Shown piece after piece: positions 50,075 to 58,313 of a stretch of 64,000 bases of DNA. The notes beneath the pieces are model-generated. The model saw nothing but the letters and a program-made list of their open reading frames with translations, had not been told where the DNA came from and searched no databases. The position numbers and the translations under genes were made by a program. Source of the stretch: Streptomyces sp. SPB162. GTDB taxonomy: Bacteria > Actinomycetota > Actinomycetes > Streptomycetales > Streptomycetaceae. The stretch is from positions 5,525,001 through 5,589,000 of the forward strand of contig NZ_JAQFII010000001.1 of NCBI RefSeq assembly GCF_029504575.1. Direction: 5' to 3'. Each line of letters starts with the position of its first letter. The first letter of the stretch is position 1.

Positions 50075-50493
50075 GTGACCGCCGAACCGCTGCCGGCCTG
50101 GCTTTCCCGCCTCCGGGCGGATGCACCGCGGACGACCTCGACCGCATTCCCGATCTCCCGCCGCACACAGAGCTGATCGGCGGGAGCCTTGTCTTCGTGA
50201 GTCCGCGGAAGAGTTTCCAGACTCTGGTCATGGATGTCCTGGTGAATGGGCTGCGACGATCCGTGCCCGTGAGCCTGCGGGTGCGTCGGGAAATGACGAT
50301 TGCCGTGGACCGACACGACCGTCCTGAGCCGGACGTCTCCGTCGTCCGCGCGGAAGCGGTGCCCGGCGAGGGGCTCAACGAGACCCGCTATCTCGTCGAG
50401 GACATCGTTCTCGCGGTGGAAGTGGTCTCCCCGGAGTCGGTGGCGCGTGATCGCAAGCGCAGGTCCCAGCTCTACGCGGAAGCCGGGTGGTGA
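50075..50493 (+). pseudogene. Uma2 family endonuclease gene, frameshifted and truncated
   Basis: The GTG at 50075 has GGAGG 5 nt upstream and encodes MTAEPLPAWL, then the family sequence continues one frame back as FPPPGGCTADDLDRIPDLPPHTELIGGSLVFVSP, so one base (probably a T in CTTTC, 50101-50106) is missing. The Uma2 core survives: EPDVSVVRAE and LAVEVVSPES, the acidic residues of this PD-(D/E)XK-like family. The protein ends after QLYAEAGW, where homologues continue with ~45 more residues (GIPHFWRVE-type), so the 3' end is deleted. It marks the left edge of an accessory region. Confidence 0.8.
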
Positions 50494-50518
50494 TCCGGCC
50501 GCCGCCGGCGTGCCCGCC

Positions 50519-51523
50519 CTACGTCATGGAGACGACGACCTTGCCGGCCTTCGCCCGGCCCTTTTCGACGTACTCCATGGCCTGGAGGGTTTCGTCGAAC
50601 GGGAAGACGCGGTCGACGAGGGGGCGGATCCTCCCGGAGTCGATGAGGGGGGTGAGTTCGCGCAGTTGGTCACCGCTGGCCTTCATGAACAGGAACGAGT
50701 ACGTCACGCCGAGGCGCTTCGCCTGGTAGCGGGTCTTCGCGCTGAGCGCGGTCATGGCCAGGCGGAGGATGGGGTTCGCGCCGAGTTCGCGGGCGAAGGC
50801 CGGGTCGGGCGGGCCCGCGACGCTGATGGCCGTGCCGCCGGGCTTGAGTACACGCAAGGACCTGGCCAGGTTGTCGCCGCCGAGGGAGTCCAGGACGATG
50901 TCGTAGCCGTCGAGGAGTTTGGTGAAGTCCTGGGTGCGGTAGTCGATGGCGACGTCCGCGCCGAGTTCCCTGACCAGGTCGATGGTGGCGGTGCTCGCGG
51001 TGGTGGCCACGTGCGCGCCGAGGGCCTTGGCCAGCTGGACGGCGATGGAGCCGAGGCCGCCGGCGCCCGCGTGGATGAGGACTTTCTGACCCGGCTGCAC
51101 ATGGGTGCGTTCGACCAGTGCCTGCCATGCGGTCAGGGCGACCAGGGGCAGGGAGGCGGCCTCGGCCATGGTGAGGGTGGCGGGTTTGGGGGCCAGGTCG
51201 TCCTGGTGGACTGCGAGGAGTTCGGCGAAGGTGCCGATGCGGTCCTTGTCGGGCCGGGCGTAGACCGCGTCCCCCACCGCGAAGCGGGTGACGGCGGACC
51301 CGACCTGGAGGACCTCTCCGGCGAGGTCGTTGCCCAGGACAAGCGGCAGACGATAGGGCATGAACGCCTTGAAGTCCCCGTTGCGGATCCTGAGGTCCAG
51401 CGGGTTGATTCCCGCCGCGTGGATTTTGACCAGGACGTCGTCCGCACCCACCCGGGGGTCGGGCACCTCGGCGGCGCGCATCCCGGCTTGGTCGCCGTAC
51501 TTCTCGACCAGGAAAGCCTTCAT
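50519..51523 (-). CDS. NADP-dependent oxidoreductase (zinc-free MDR / quinone oxidoreductase type)
   Basis: 334 residues, medium-chain dehydrogenase superfamily without zinc-ligand cysteines. GroES-like domain (VLVKIHAAGINPLDLRIRNGDF, LPLVLGNDLAGEV) and Rossmann domain with the quinone-reductase type loop IHAGAGGLGSIAVQLAKALGAHV. YSFLFMKASGDQLRELTPLIDSGRIRPLVDRVFPFDETLQAMEYVEKG is typical of the family. ATG at 51523 with GGAGACG upstream. Probably detoxifies quinones or enones; substrate unknown. Adjacent to the SDR/TetR pair, which could be co-regulated. Confidence 0.9.
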   Translation of the reverse strand: MKAFLVEKYGDQAGMRAAEVPDPRVGADDVLVKIHAAGINPLDLRIRNGDFKAFMPYRLPLVLGNDLAGEVLQVGSAVTRFAVGDAVYARPDKDRIGTFAELLAVHQDDLAPKPATLTMAEAASLPLVALTAWQALVERTHVQPGQKVLIHAGAGGLGSIAVQLAKALGAHVATTASTATIDLVRELGADVAIDYRTQDFTKLLDGYDIVLDSLGGDNLARSLRVLKPGGTAISVAGPPDPAFARELGANPILRLAMTALSAKTRYQAKRLGVTYSFLFMKASGDQLRELTPLIDSGRIRPLVDRVFPFDETLQAMEYVEKGRAKAGKVVVSMT

Positions 51524-51981
51524 CGTCGTCTCCGTTCCGTTTCCCGTCCGTGAGAGGGCGGGGTCTGCGTTCGTCCCGGGCGTATCCCAGTACGAGATAG
51601 TTTGTGACGTTTCTCTGGCTGAGGCGTGGGCGCATTGTGTCCTCAGCCGCGTTCGCCCGTCGGGCCATCGGCGCGACCGGGGCGATGACGCGGTCGGCGG
51701 CGCTTCCCTGGAGGCGGTCCAGGGAAGCGGAGATTCCCCTCGGGGGGACGCCGGACGGCACCGCGCTGAGTCTCGGTCAGGCGGGTGTGCTGCACGTCGG
51801 TCAGCTGGACGTCCAGGGCGCCGAGGTAACCGTCGAGCCGGCGGTGCCGAAGTTCGCGGTGCCGAGCGCCTACTCGGACCCGCGCAGTCCGGTCCGGCGC
51901 CCGCAAGCCGTGTAACGCATCAGGTGTCCTGACGTAAGGGGATCAAGAAGGGGGGTGCGCTGCGGCGGAGGCGGGCGAGCC
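51524..51981. other. Intergenic region with no convincing gene
   Basis: About 458 bp. Frames are open on both strands (for example 51604-51915 plus and 51643-51906 minus), but none has a ribosome site with recognisable protein. The plus frame ends in QGAEVTVEPAVPKFAVPSAY, which I could not place in any family. It may be the scar of a lost gene. Confidence 0.45.
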
Positions 51982-52674
51982 TTATGCCGTGTTCGTCTGC
52001 GCCGCGTCGGCCAGGCTCTGCTTGACCTGCCGGGTGAACTCGTCGGCGACGATCTCGGGCCGGCCCGTCTCGATGCCGAACAGGGCCTGGGCCGCGACGT
52101 CGGCGGCGGCGGTCTTCTGGTCGGCGGGGACGCCGGCGGCCATGTCGGTGTCCATGTAGCCAACGTGCAGCGCCGAGACGGCGATGCCGCGAGGCGCCAG
52201 CTCCTCGCGGGTCGCATTGGTCAGCGCCCACGCGGCGGCCTTGGACGCGGCGTAGGAGCCGAGAGCGGCCGGGTGCACCCAGGACAGGACAGACAACACG
52301 TTGAGCACGGCGCCGCCGCCGTTCGCCTCGATGACGGGGGCGAAGGCCCGGGTCGCGGCGAGCGGGCCGAAGAAGTTGGTCTCCATCTCCCGGCGCACCT
52401 CGTCCAGGTCGCCTCCGATCAGCGGCGCACCGGTGGAGATGCCCGCGTTGTTGATGAGCAGCGTCGCGTCCGACGCGATGCGGGCGGCCTCGCGTATCGA
52501 CTCCTGGTCCGTGACGTCCAGACGCAGTGGGGTGACACCCGGCAGGTCGACTGTCTCGGGGCGGCGGGCCGCCGCATACACCTTGGCGCCGCGCTCGACG
52601 AGCTGGGCGGCCAGGTGCCGCCCGAGGCCCCGGTTGGCGCCGGTGACCACTGCGACCGCGTCTTTGAGTTCCAT
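51982..52674 (-). CDS. SDR family oxidoreductase
   Basis: 230 residues, classical SDR. TGANRGLGRHLAAQL (glycine motif), NNAGIS, catalytic Ser in NVLSVLSWVHPAALGSYAASKAAAW and YxxxK as YAASK. The tail (VADEFTRQVKQSLADAAQ) is charged. ATG at 52674 after AGGAG. Divergent from the TetR gene across a 115-bp region with an AT-rich palindrome, so it is the most likely target of that repressor. Substrate unknown. Confidence 0.92.
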   Translation of the reverse strand: MELKDAVAVVTGANRGLGRHLAAQLVERGAKVYAAARRPETVDLPGVTPLRLDVTDQESIREAARIASDATLLINNAGISTGAPLIGGDLDEVRREMETNFFGPLAATRAFAPVIEANGGGAVLNVLSVLSWVHPAALGSYAASKAAAWALTNATREELAPRGIAVSALHVGYMDTDMAAGVPADQKTAAADVAAQALFGIETGRPEIVADEFTRQVKQSLADAAQTNTA

Positions 52675-52717
52675 GCCTGCTCCTGAGCCTGGCGAGGGCC
52701 GTCGGGCCACCCGCATG

Positions 52718-52741
52718 ATTTAGATTACGTAATCAATCTAA
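52718..52741. promoter_or_regulatory. AT-rich palindromic operator between SDR and TetR genes
   Basis: TTAGATT (52720-52726) and AATCTAA (52735-52741) are inverted around ACGTAATC, and the inner ATTACGTAAT is itself a perfect 10-bp palindrome. It is markedly AT-rich for this genome. The position between divergent genes, one of them TetR, makes it the probable autoregulatory operator. Confidence 0.75.
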
Positions 52742-52789
52742 ACACCGCGGTACGATAGATGCCAGTCGACATCCAAACGGGAGGTGGTC

Positions 52790-53359
52790 ATGGGCCGCGT
52801 ATCGCAGGCACAGGCGGAGGAAAATCGCAGGCGGGTGGTGGACACCGCCTCCCGGCTGTTCCGGGAACAGGGCACCCACATCAGCGTCGCCGATCTGATG
52901 AAGGCGGCCGGTCTCACGCACGGCGCCTTCTACAAGCAGTTCGCCTCCAAGGGGGCGCTCGTCGATGAGGCCACCGCCCACGCCTTCGCCGAGCTCACCC
53001 GGCACCATGCGGCCGGACTCGAGCGGTACGACGGGCAGCGCGCCGCCGCCCAGCGGGCCCTGATCGACACCTACCTCTCCGTCGAACACCGCGACGACCC
53101 GGCGGACGGCTGCCCGGTCGCGGCCCTCGCCACCGACATCGCGCGCGAGGGCGGGGGGCGAGAGGCCCGTCGCGTCTACACCGAGGGGGTGGCCGACTTC
53201 ACCGACTTCCTCGCCGATGGCGAGCAGGACGGCATCGCCCGACTCTGCACCCTGTTCGGTGCGCTGGTTCTGTCCCGCGCCACCCAGGGCTCCCCGCTCT
53301 CCGAGGAGATCCTCGCCGCCGCGCACGCAGCCTTGATCAGGGGCGCGGCGGGCGAGTAG
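52790..53359 (+). CDS. TetR family transcriptional regulator
   Basis: 189 residues. N-terminal HTH: RVVDTASRLFREQGTHISVADLMKAAGLTHGAFYKQFASKGALVDEA. The C-terminal ligand domain (DDPADGCPVAALATDIAREGG...) is that of the TetR_C group whose members often control a neighbouring oxidoreductase. ATG at 52790 with GGAGG 5 nt upstream. Divergent from the SDR gene around the palindrome at 52718-52741. Most likely a repressor of both, released by a small lipophilic ligand; the ligand is not predictable. Confidence 0.93.
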   Translation: MGRVSQAQAEENRRRVVDTASRLFREQGTHISVADLMKAAGLTHGAFYKQFASKGALVDEATAHAFAELTRHHAAGLERYDGQRAAAQRALIDTYLSVEHRDDPADGCPVAALATDIAREGGGREARRVYTEGVADFTDFLADGEQDGIARLCTLFGALVLSRATQGSPLSEEILAAAHAALIRGAAGE

Positions 53360-53466
53360 GCGATTCGGGTGATCAGGCGAACGCGGGGCCGGGCCGCCAC
53401 TGTCTGCGGCACCTGGCCTTGTGCTCACTGTGGATCGCGCCGAGCTGCGGACGTACGGACCGGTGG
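53360..53466. other. Spacer after TetR gene, possible diverged left half of repeat copy 2
   Basis: About 107 bp with no gene. GCGGCACCTGGCC and CGGACGTACGG resemble the left part of the repeat loosely, but the match is too weak to call. Confidence 0.4.
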
Positions 53467-53535
53467 GATCGCACGCACCAGACGCCCCGGGCCCCACCCT
53501 CCGGGCGGACGCCGGTATGTGTCAGACACGGCTGT
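53467..53535. repeat. Dispersed repeat element, copy 2 (right half)
   Basis: GATCGCACGCACCAGACGCC, then CGGGC, CCCTCCGGGCGGACGCC and the terminal GGTATGTGTCAGACAC match the right half of the copy at 62659-62861 almost base for base. The left half is absent or too diverged. It has no coding capacity. Confidence 0.82.
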
Positions 53536-53537
53536 AG

Positions 53538-53999
53538 GGAGCGCGGCTTCATGAGCACTGGTTCCTGCGAGAACACGAGAATCCGGCTGGTGAGCAGTGC
53601 GCGTGTTGGGTGATCATGAGCAAAAGTGCCCACCTGGCCTTGAGCTGTAGCCACTATCGGTAGTGGCCTCTGGGAGAGATCGCCGAGCTGGGGAAGTTTC
53701 ATTAGCGGGCCCTGTCACAGACCACTGCCCAAAGCGGCGGCATCTCGAAGGCGGCACTGTGCGGCGACTACACCCGGGCGAGGCACGTTCAGGTCGTACA
53801 GCTGACCGGCCCCGCCTCGAGGCAAGCATGCCGAATGATCGAGGGAGGCAGGGACGGCACGGGAGGCCGCAAAGACTCACTCGCGCTCTGCTCGCGGGTC
53901 GCGCCGGGACGGTCTGACTCAGCCACGCCCACCAGCAGAAACGCCGGGCCGCCGTGTCGGGCTGCGCGGGCAGGTCCCGTGCCGTTGCCCGGACCGTCC
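53538..53999. other. Non-coding stretch with a perfect hairpin
   Basis: About 460 bp without a credible gene. It contains the palindrome GCCACTA-TCGG-TAGTGGC (53650-53667). Short frames exist on both strands but none resembles a known protein. The region ends at the 3' end of the WD40 gene. Confidence 0.5.
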
Positions 54000-56897
54000 T
54001 CAGGGTCGGGGTGGGGCCAGGACCGCGACTTCCCAGCCGAAGCCCACCACCAGTCGGCCGTCCGGGGAGACTTCCACCGCATGGACCGGCCCGGGGAAGA
54101 CCAGCTGCCGTCCGGCGGGCCGGGCGGTGGCCAGGTCCCACACCTGCACTGTCCTGTCCTGGCTGCCGCTGACGGCGACGGGACGGCCGTCCAGCACTCC
54201 GGTGGCCACCGCCAGCACCCGGTCGGTGTGGCGGATGAGGGGTTCGCAGACCGGGCGGCCTGTGGTCAGGTCCCAGATCCGCACGGTGGTGTCCCAACTG
54301 CCGCCGACTGCGACGGGGCGGTCGTCCACTGTCGCGGTCGCTACCATCATGGCCGTTACTCTCGCCATGCCGATGATTTCGGTGAGGGGTTCACCGACGG
54401 GGCGGCCTGTGGTCAGGTCCCAAATCCGCACCGAGGTGTCCCAACTTCCGGACACCGCGACCGGGCGGCCGTCCACGTCCGCGATCGCCACCGAACTCAC
54501 CAGGCTCTGATGGCCGACAAGTATGCAGACCAGGTGGCCGGTTGTCAGATCCCACACCCACACCCTTCCGTTATAGTCGCCGGCGACGACCACCGGGGAT
54601 CCCTCGACCGACCCCGTCGTCAACGTCAGGATCGGACTGGGGTGGCCGACGAGGGGCTCCCCGACCGGTCGGCCCGTGGACAGGTCCCACACCCGCACCA
54701 ACCCCTCCCAGCTGCTGGTGAGGACGACCGGACGGCCGTTCAGCACGGCTGTGGCCACCGACTCCGCTGGTCGTGAGGGAATGATGACGGGTGCGGCGGT
54801 GGGTCGGCCGGTGTCCATGTCCCACGTCCGTACCGTCCCGTCCCGGCTGCTACTGATCGCGACCGGGCGGCCGTCCACCACTGCGGTCGCCACCGCTCGC
54901 ACCCCACTGGTGTGTCCGGTGCGAGGTTCACCGACCGGGCGGCCGGGGGACAGCTCCCACACCCGTACTTCTCCGTCCTCGTTGCCGCCGGTGACGGCGA
55001 CGGGGCGGCCGTCCACCACTGCGGTCGCTACCGCCCACACCCCTTCGGTGTGGCCGGCGAGGGGTTCGCCGATTGGACGGCCGGTGGCCAGATCCCACAC
55101 CCGTACCATCCCGTCACGGCTGCCACTGAGCACGACCGGGCGGTCCTGCACCGACCCCGTCGCCAACGCGTACACGCCTTCGGCGCCGTCGGTGAGGGGT
55201 TCGCCGACCGGCCGGCCGGTCATCAGGTCCCATCTGCGCACCGGCTCGTCCCGGCTGCCCGTGACGGCGACGGGGCGGCCGTCCACCTCTGCGGTTGCCA
55301 CCGCCCAGACCCCTTCGGTGTGGCCGGTGATCGGTTCGCCGACCGGGCGGCCGGTGGCCAGATCCCACACCCGCACCGTCCCGTCCTTGTTGCCGGCGAC
55401 GGCGACCGGGCGCCTGTCCATGACCTCCGTGGCCAGCGCCTCCACCGGGCCGTTATGGCCGGTGGAGGCGCTGGCGACGGACTGACCGGTAGTCAGGTCC
55501 CACACCCGCACCGTCCCGTCGCGGCTGCTGCTCACGCCGAGAGCGCGGCCGTCCAGCACCGCCGTCGCCACCCCTGTGATGCCTTCGGTGTGGCCGATGA
55601 GGTGGTGGCCGACGGGTCGGCCGGTGGGCAGGTCCCACACGCGCACCGTCCCGTCCCGGCCACCGCTGACGACAACCGGGCGACCCCGTACCATTCCGGT
55701 CGCCACCGCCCGGACGCCTTCGGTGTGGCCGGTGATCGGTTCGCCGACCGGGCGCCCGGTGATCAGGTCCCACACCCGTATCGTGCCGTCGTCGCTGCTG
55801 GAGGTGACGGCGACCGGGCGGCCGTCCACCACTGCCGTCGCCACCGCGCCCGCCCGATCGGTATGGCCGATCACTGCCTGCCGGAACCGGTGGTCGACCG
55901 TGCTGCCGGTGGCCCAGTCCACCCCCCATCGCCGGTCGGCGCCGTCGTCGTCGAGGGGTACAGCGGTGATCCGCGCCGACAGGTTCCGGTCTCCGAAGCG
56001 GGCGGCGTCCAGCGCCAGCATCTGCCGACGCACCGCCACACTCGCATGCCGGTGCATATGAGCCGATGCCCGGTACACCGCCCCCGCCAACCGCCCTGCG
56101 GGCCAAAGGGCCGTCGTCTCCGCTTCCAGCACCTCCTCCGGGTCGGCTTCCACCAGGAACACCGGGCCCGGCAACTCCTCCTCCACACCAACAGATCCAG
56201 CGCCGAAACCGTCGACGCCGGGTTCATCGGCCACGCCGGGCCCGGCCACGCGCCTGCGGCGCAGAAGGAGTTGCGAGGGTCGCCACAGGGCGCAGACCAG
56301 GCCGAGTCCGAGCGGGATCTGCAGGAGCGGTTGGACCACCGGAGGGCCGGGAACGCCCCCCGGCTCGACCGGGGCCAGCCCCTGCGGGTCGACGGTCACT
56401 GTGTAGGTGCCGCCGACCGCCCAGTGCCAGTCGGTGAAGGCACCGCCCGGTATCGGGGCCAGCGGTGGACCGTCGAGGACGGAGACGGTGTAGACGTAGG
56501 TGCTCCCACTACTCATGCCGTCCGTGATCTCCCGGATGTGCAGGACCCTGACATGTTCGGTGCGCCCGTGCTGGTGCAGCTCCAGCTGGCCCAGCTCGGA
56601 GTGCCGCAGGAACAGGATGCCCAGGAAGCACAGCACACCCAGGGCCCACCGGAAGCCCAGGAAACGGGAGTCCCACGGTAAGAAGCAGGAGATCAGGAGC
56701 ACCACCATGATCAGGGGGTCCACCCAGTCGGCGCTCCCGAAGAAGGTGGCGCGCTCGATCAGGCGCGCGACCGCCCACAGCCCGAACGCTCCCCCGGCGC
56801 CCGCCACAGCCGGAACCAGTCGCACAACCAAAGCCCGTGCAGTGGAGGGCTCTTGACCCGAGCCGCGCCGTGCACCGCTCTCTTCGTCCATACCCAT
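54000..56897 (-). CDS. Membrane-anchored WD40-repeat protein (about 14 repeats)
   Basis: 965 residues. After a Gly/Arg-rich start come hydrophobic spans at about 22-47, 57-75 and 81-98, an intervening domain reminiscent of DUF3592 (GTYTVTVDPQG), and a fourth span at about 190-206. A charged linker leads to ~14 WD40 repeats (343 to the end), each ~44 residues with DGRPVAV...SRDGTVRVWDL.TGRPVGEP, enough for two seven-bladed propellers. DNA repeats are similarly regular, suggesting recent expansion. Codon 73 is TTA (56679-56681), so bldA-dependent. ATG at 56897 with GGAGG. No kinase, caspase or NTPase domain is fused. Likely a scaffold; partners unknown. Confidence 0.9.
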   Translation of the reverse strand: MGMDEESGARRGSGQEPSTARALVVRLVPAVAGAGGAFGLWAVARLIERATFFGSADWVDPLIMVVLLISCFLPWDSRFLGFRWALGVLCFLGILFLRHSELGQLELHQHGRTEHVRVLHIREITDGMSSGSTYVYTVSVLDGPPLAPIPGGAFTDWHWAVGGTYTVTVDPQGLAPVEPGGVPGPPVVQPLLQIPLGLGLVCALWRPSQLLLRRRRVAGPGVADEPGVDGFGAGSVGVEEELPGPVFLVEADPEEVLEAETTALWPAGRLAGAVYRASAHMHRHASVAVRRQMLALDAARFGDRNLSARITAVPLDDDGADRRWGVDWATGSTVDHRFRQAVIGHTDRAGAVATAVVDGRPVAVTSSSDDGTIRVWDLITGRPVGEPITGHTEGVRAVATGMVRGRPVVVSGGRDGTVRVWDLPTGRPVGHHLIGHTEGITGVATAVLDGRALGVSSSRDGTVRVWDLTTGQSVASASTGHNGPVEALATEVMDRRPVAVAGNKDGTVRVWDLATGRPVGEPITGHTEGVWAVATAEVDGRPVAVTGSRDEPVRRWDLMTGRPVGEPLTDGAEGVYALATGSVQDRPVVLSGSRDGMVRVWDLATGRPIGEPLAGHTEGVWAVATAVVDGRPVAVTGGNEDGEVRVWELSPGRPVGEPRTGHTSGVRAVATAVVDGRPVAISSSRDGTVRTWDMDTGRPTAAPVIIPSRPAESVATAVLNGRPVVLTSSWEGLVRVWDLSTGRPVGEPLVGHPSPILTLTTGSVEGSPVVVAGDYNGRVWVWDLTTGHLVCILVGHQSLVSSVAIADVDGRPVAVSGSWDTSVRIWDLTTGRPVGEPLTEIIGMARVTAMMVATATVDDRPVAVGGSWDTTVRIWDLTTGRPVCEPLIRHTDRVLAVATGVLDGRPVAVSGSQDRTVQVWDLATARPAGRQLVFPGPVHAVEVSPDGRLVVGFGWEVAVLAPPRP

Positions 56898-57120
56898 GCC
56901 GGCCTCCGTCCTTGCCGTGCCCCTCCGTGGTCCGCGGCGGTCACCGCACGAGGCCCCTTCTTCACACGGTATGGATCGTTCAACAATCTCGCAAGGGGTC
57001 ACTGCAAGCTGTTGCGGCAGTGCCTGCCATCGGTAGTCTCTTCAGCCTGGATGGGATAGATTTTGTTCAACGAAGTATCGAAACAGCCGACAGATCCGTG
57101 GGCAGCTGAGGAACACACAG

Positions 57121-57834
57121 ATGAGCACAAGCGCTCCCAGGTCGTGGATCGCGGAGTTGGAGCAGGACAAGGATCTGCTCGGTCGCGGCAGCACCGCCGA
57201 GCGGGTGGCCGGCGTGCTGCGCGAACGCGTGACGCAAGGTCATATCCCGCCAGGGACGCAACTGTCCGAGGAGGTCGTGGGAGCAGCCCTGGGCGTGTCC
57301 CGCAACACCTTGCGTGAGGCATTCCGGCTGTTGACCCACGAGCGGCTGCTGGTGCACGCGTTGAACCGCGGCGTGTTCGTACGCACCCTGGACGCCGACG
57401 ACGTCGTGGAGCTGTACCGCCTGCGCCGACTCGTGGAGGGCGCGGCCGTAAGGGAGTTGGCCGGCGCACCGACCCGGGTGATCGAGGCGATCCGTACCTC
57501 CGTGGAGGAGGGTGAACGTGCGGCAGCCGACCAGCGCTGGCCCGACGTCGCCACCGCAGACCTGCACTTCCACCGCGGGATCATACGGCTGGCCGGATCA
57601 CCGCGACTGGAGGAGCTCATGCTCCGCGTCCACGCCGAACTACGCCTGGCCTTCCATGTCATGGACGATCCGCGACGCTTTCACGCGCCCTACCTCACCC
57701 GCAACCGCGAACTCCTGGCAGCCCTGGAGTCCAGGGACACCCAGCAGGCCGAACTCCTGCTGTCGGTCTATCTCGCCGACGCCGAACGGCAACTGCTCCG
57801 CACCTTCGACGACGCCCGACCCCTCGCGCCCTGA
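57121..57834 (+). CDS. GntR family transcriptional regulator (FadR/FCD type)
   Basis: 237 residues. Winged helix: AERVAGVLRERVTQGHIPPGTQLSEEVVGAALGVSRNTLREAFRLLTHERLLVHALNRGVFVRTL. C-terminal FCD domain with metal-binding-type DLHFHRGIIRLAGSPRLEELM and YLTRNRELLAALESRD. ATG at 57121 with GAGGA upstream. Divergent from the WD40 gene, so it might regulate it. Two GTTCAAC heptamers (56978-56984, 57065-57071) lie between them and are weak operator candidates. The effector is unknown. Confidence 0.92.
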   Translation: MSTSAPRSWIAELEQDKDLLGRGSTAERVAGVLRERVTQGHIPPGTQLSEEVVGAALGVSRNTLREAFRLLTHERLLVHALNRGVFVRTLDADDVVELYRLRRLVEGAAVRELAGAPTRVIEAIRTSVEEGERAAADQRWPDVATADLHFHRGIIRLAGSPRLEELMLRVHAELRLAFHVMDDPRRFHAPYLTRNRELLAALESRDTQQAELLLSVYLADAERQLLRTFDDARPLAP

Positions 57835-57835
57835 A

Positions 57836-58125
57836 CTACGGCTGGAGCACCACCAGCAGGAAGTCCGGCACATGCCGACGCACGCTGGTCGACGCGGGCA
57901 GTCAGATGGCACGGCTGCATAAATTCCGCGTACTGCGGGATCCATATTGACCAAGAGCAATCGGGCCAGCTCCAGTCGACTCTCGTGCACAACGGGCCCG
58001 GTCTCGTCGCTGATGCGTAACGTCCCGAGCGGTGCGTCTGGCCGTGGCGGAGCGGAAGCTCCGCCACGGCACCGACCAAGTAAAGTCCGCTAACCGCAGG
58101 TCTCTGAAAGGGATCTTCCACACCG
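57836..58125 (-). pseudogene. Remnant of a TnsA-like transposase endonuclease gene
   Basis: Pieces of a TnsA N-terminal domain are recoverable on the minus strand in different frames: VPWRSFR, then HGQTHRSGRYASAT, then VVHESRLELARLLLVNMDPAV and finally RRHVPDFLLVVLQP with TAG at 57836-57838. HESRLELARLLL and RHVPDFLL correspond to the catalytic Glu and Asp neighbourhoods of TnsA. At least two frameshifts separate the blocks, and the C-terminal half is missing. No TnsB or TnsC genes or attachment-site motifs are nearby. The reading is by eye. Confidence 0.6.
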
Positions 58126-58313
58126 AAGCGTCGTCGTACCGGATCGACGACATGGCCGGCGCATTCTTCATGCTGGATGCCACTGGAGTCTTAACGACCG
58201 TACAGAAGCCGGTAGTTAATAATCGCAGTCAGTGTCCACGGAACCGTGAAATTGCCCATCGGTTGTCCATTCTGTGGAGGCATTGTCCATCAAAACGCGG
58301 AACCTACAACGGC
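58126..58313. other. Spacer between TnsA remnant and PucR gene
   Basis: AT-richer stretch (TTAATAATCG near 58216) with no gene recognised. The PucR gene ends here on the minus strand. Confidence 0.5.

Noticed and set aside
51604-51915. 103-codon frame between the oxidoreductase and SDR genes
   Set aside because: No ribosome site, no recognised family, and an equally long frame on the other strand. Described only as intergenic DNA.
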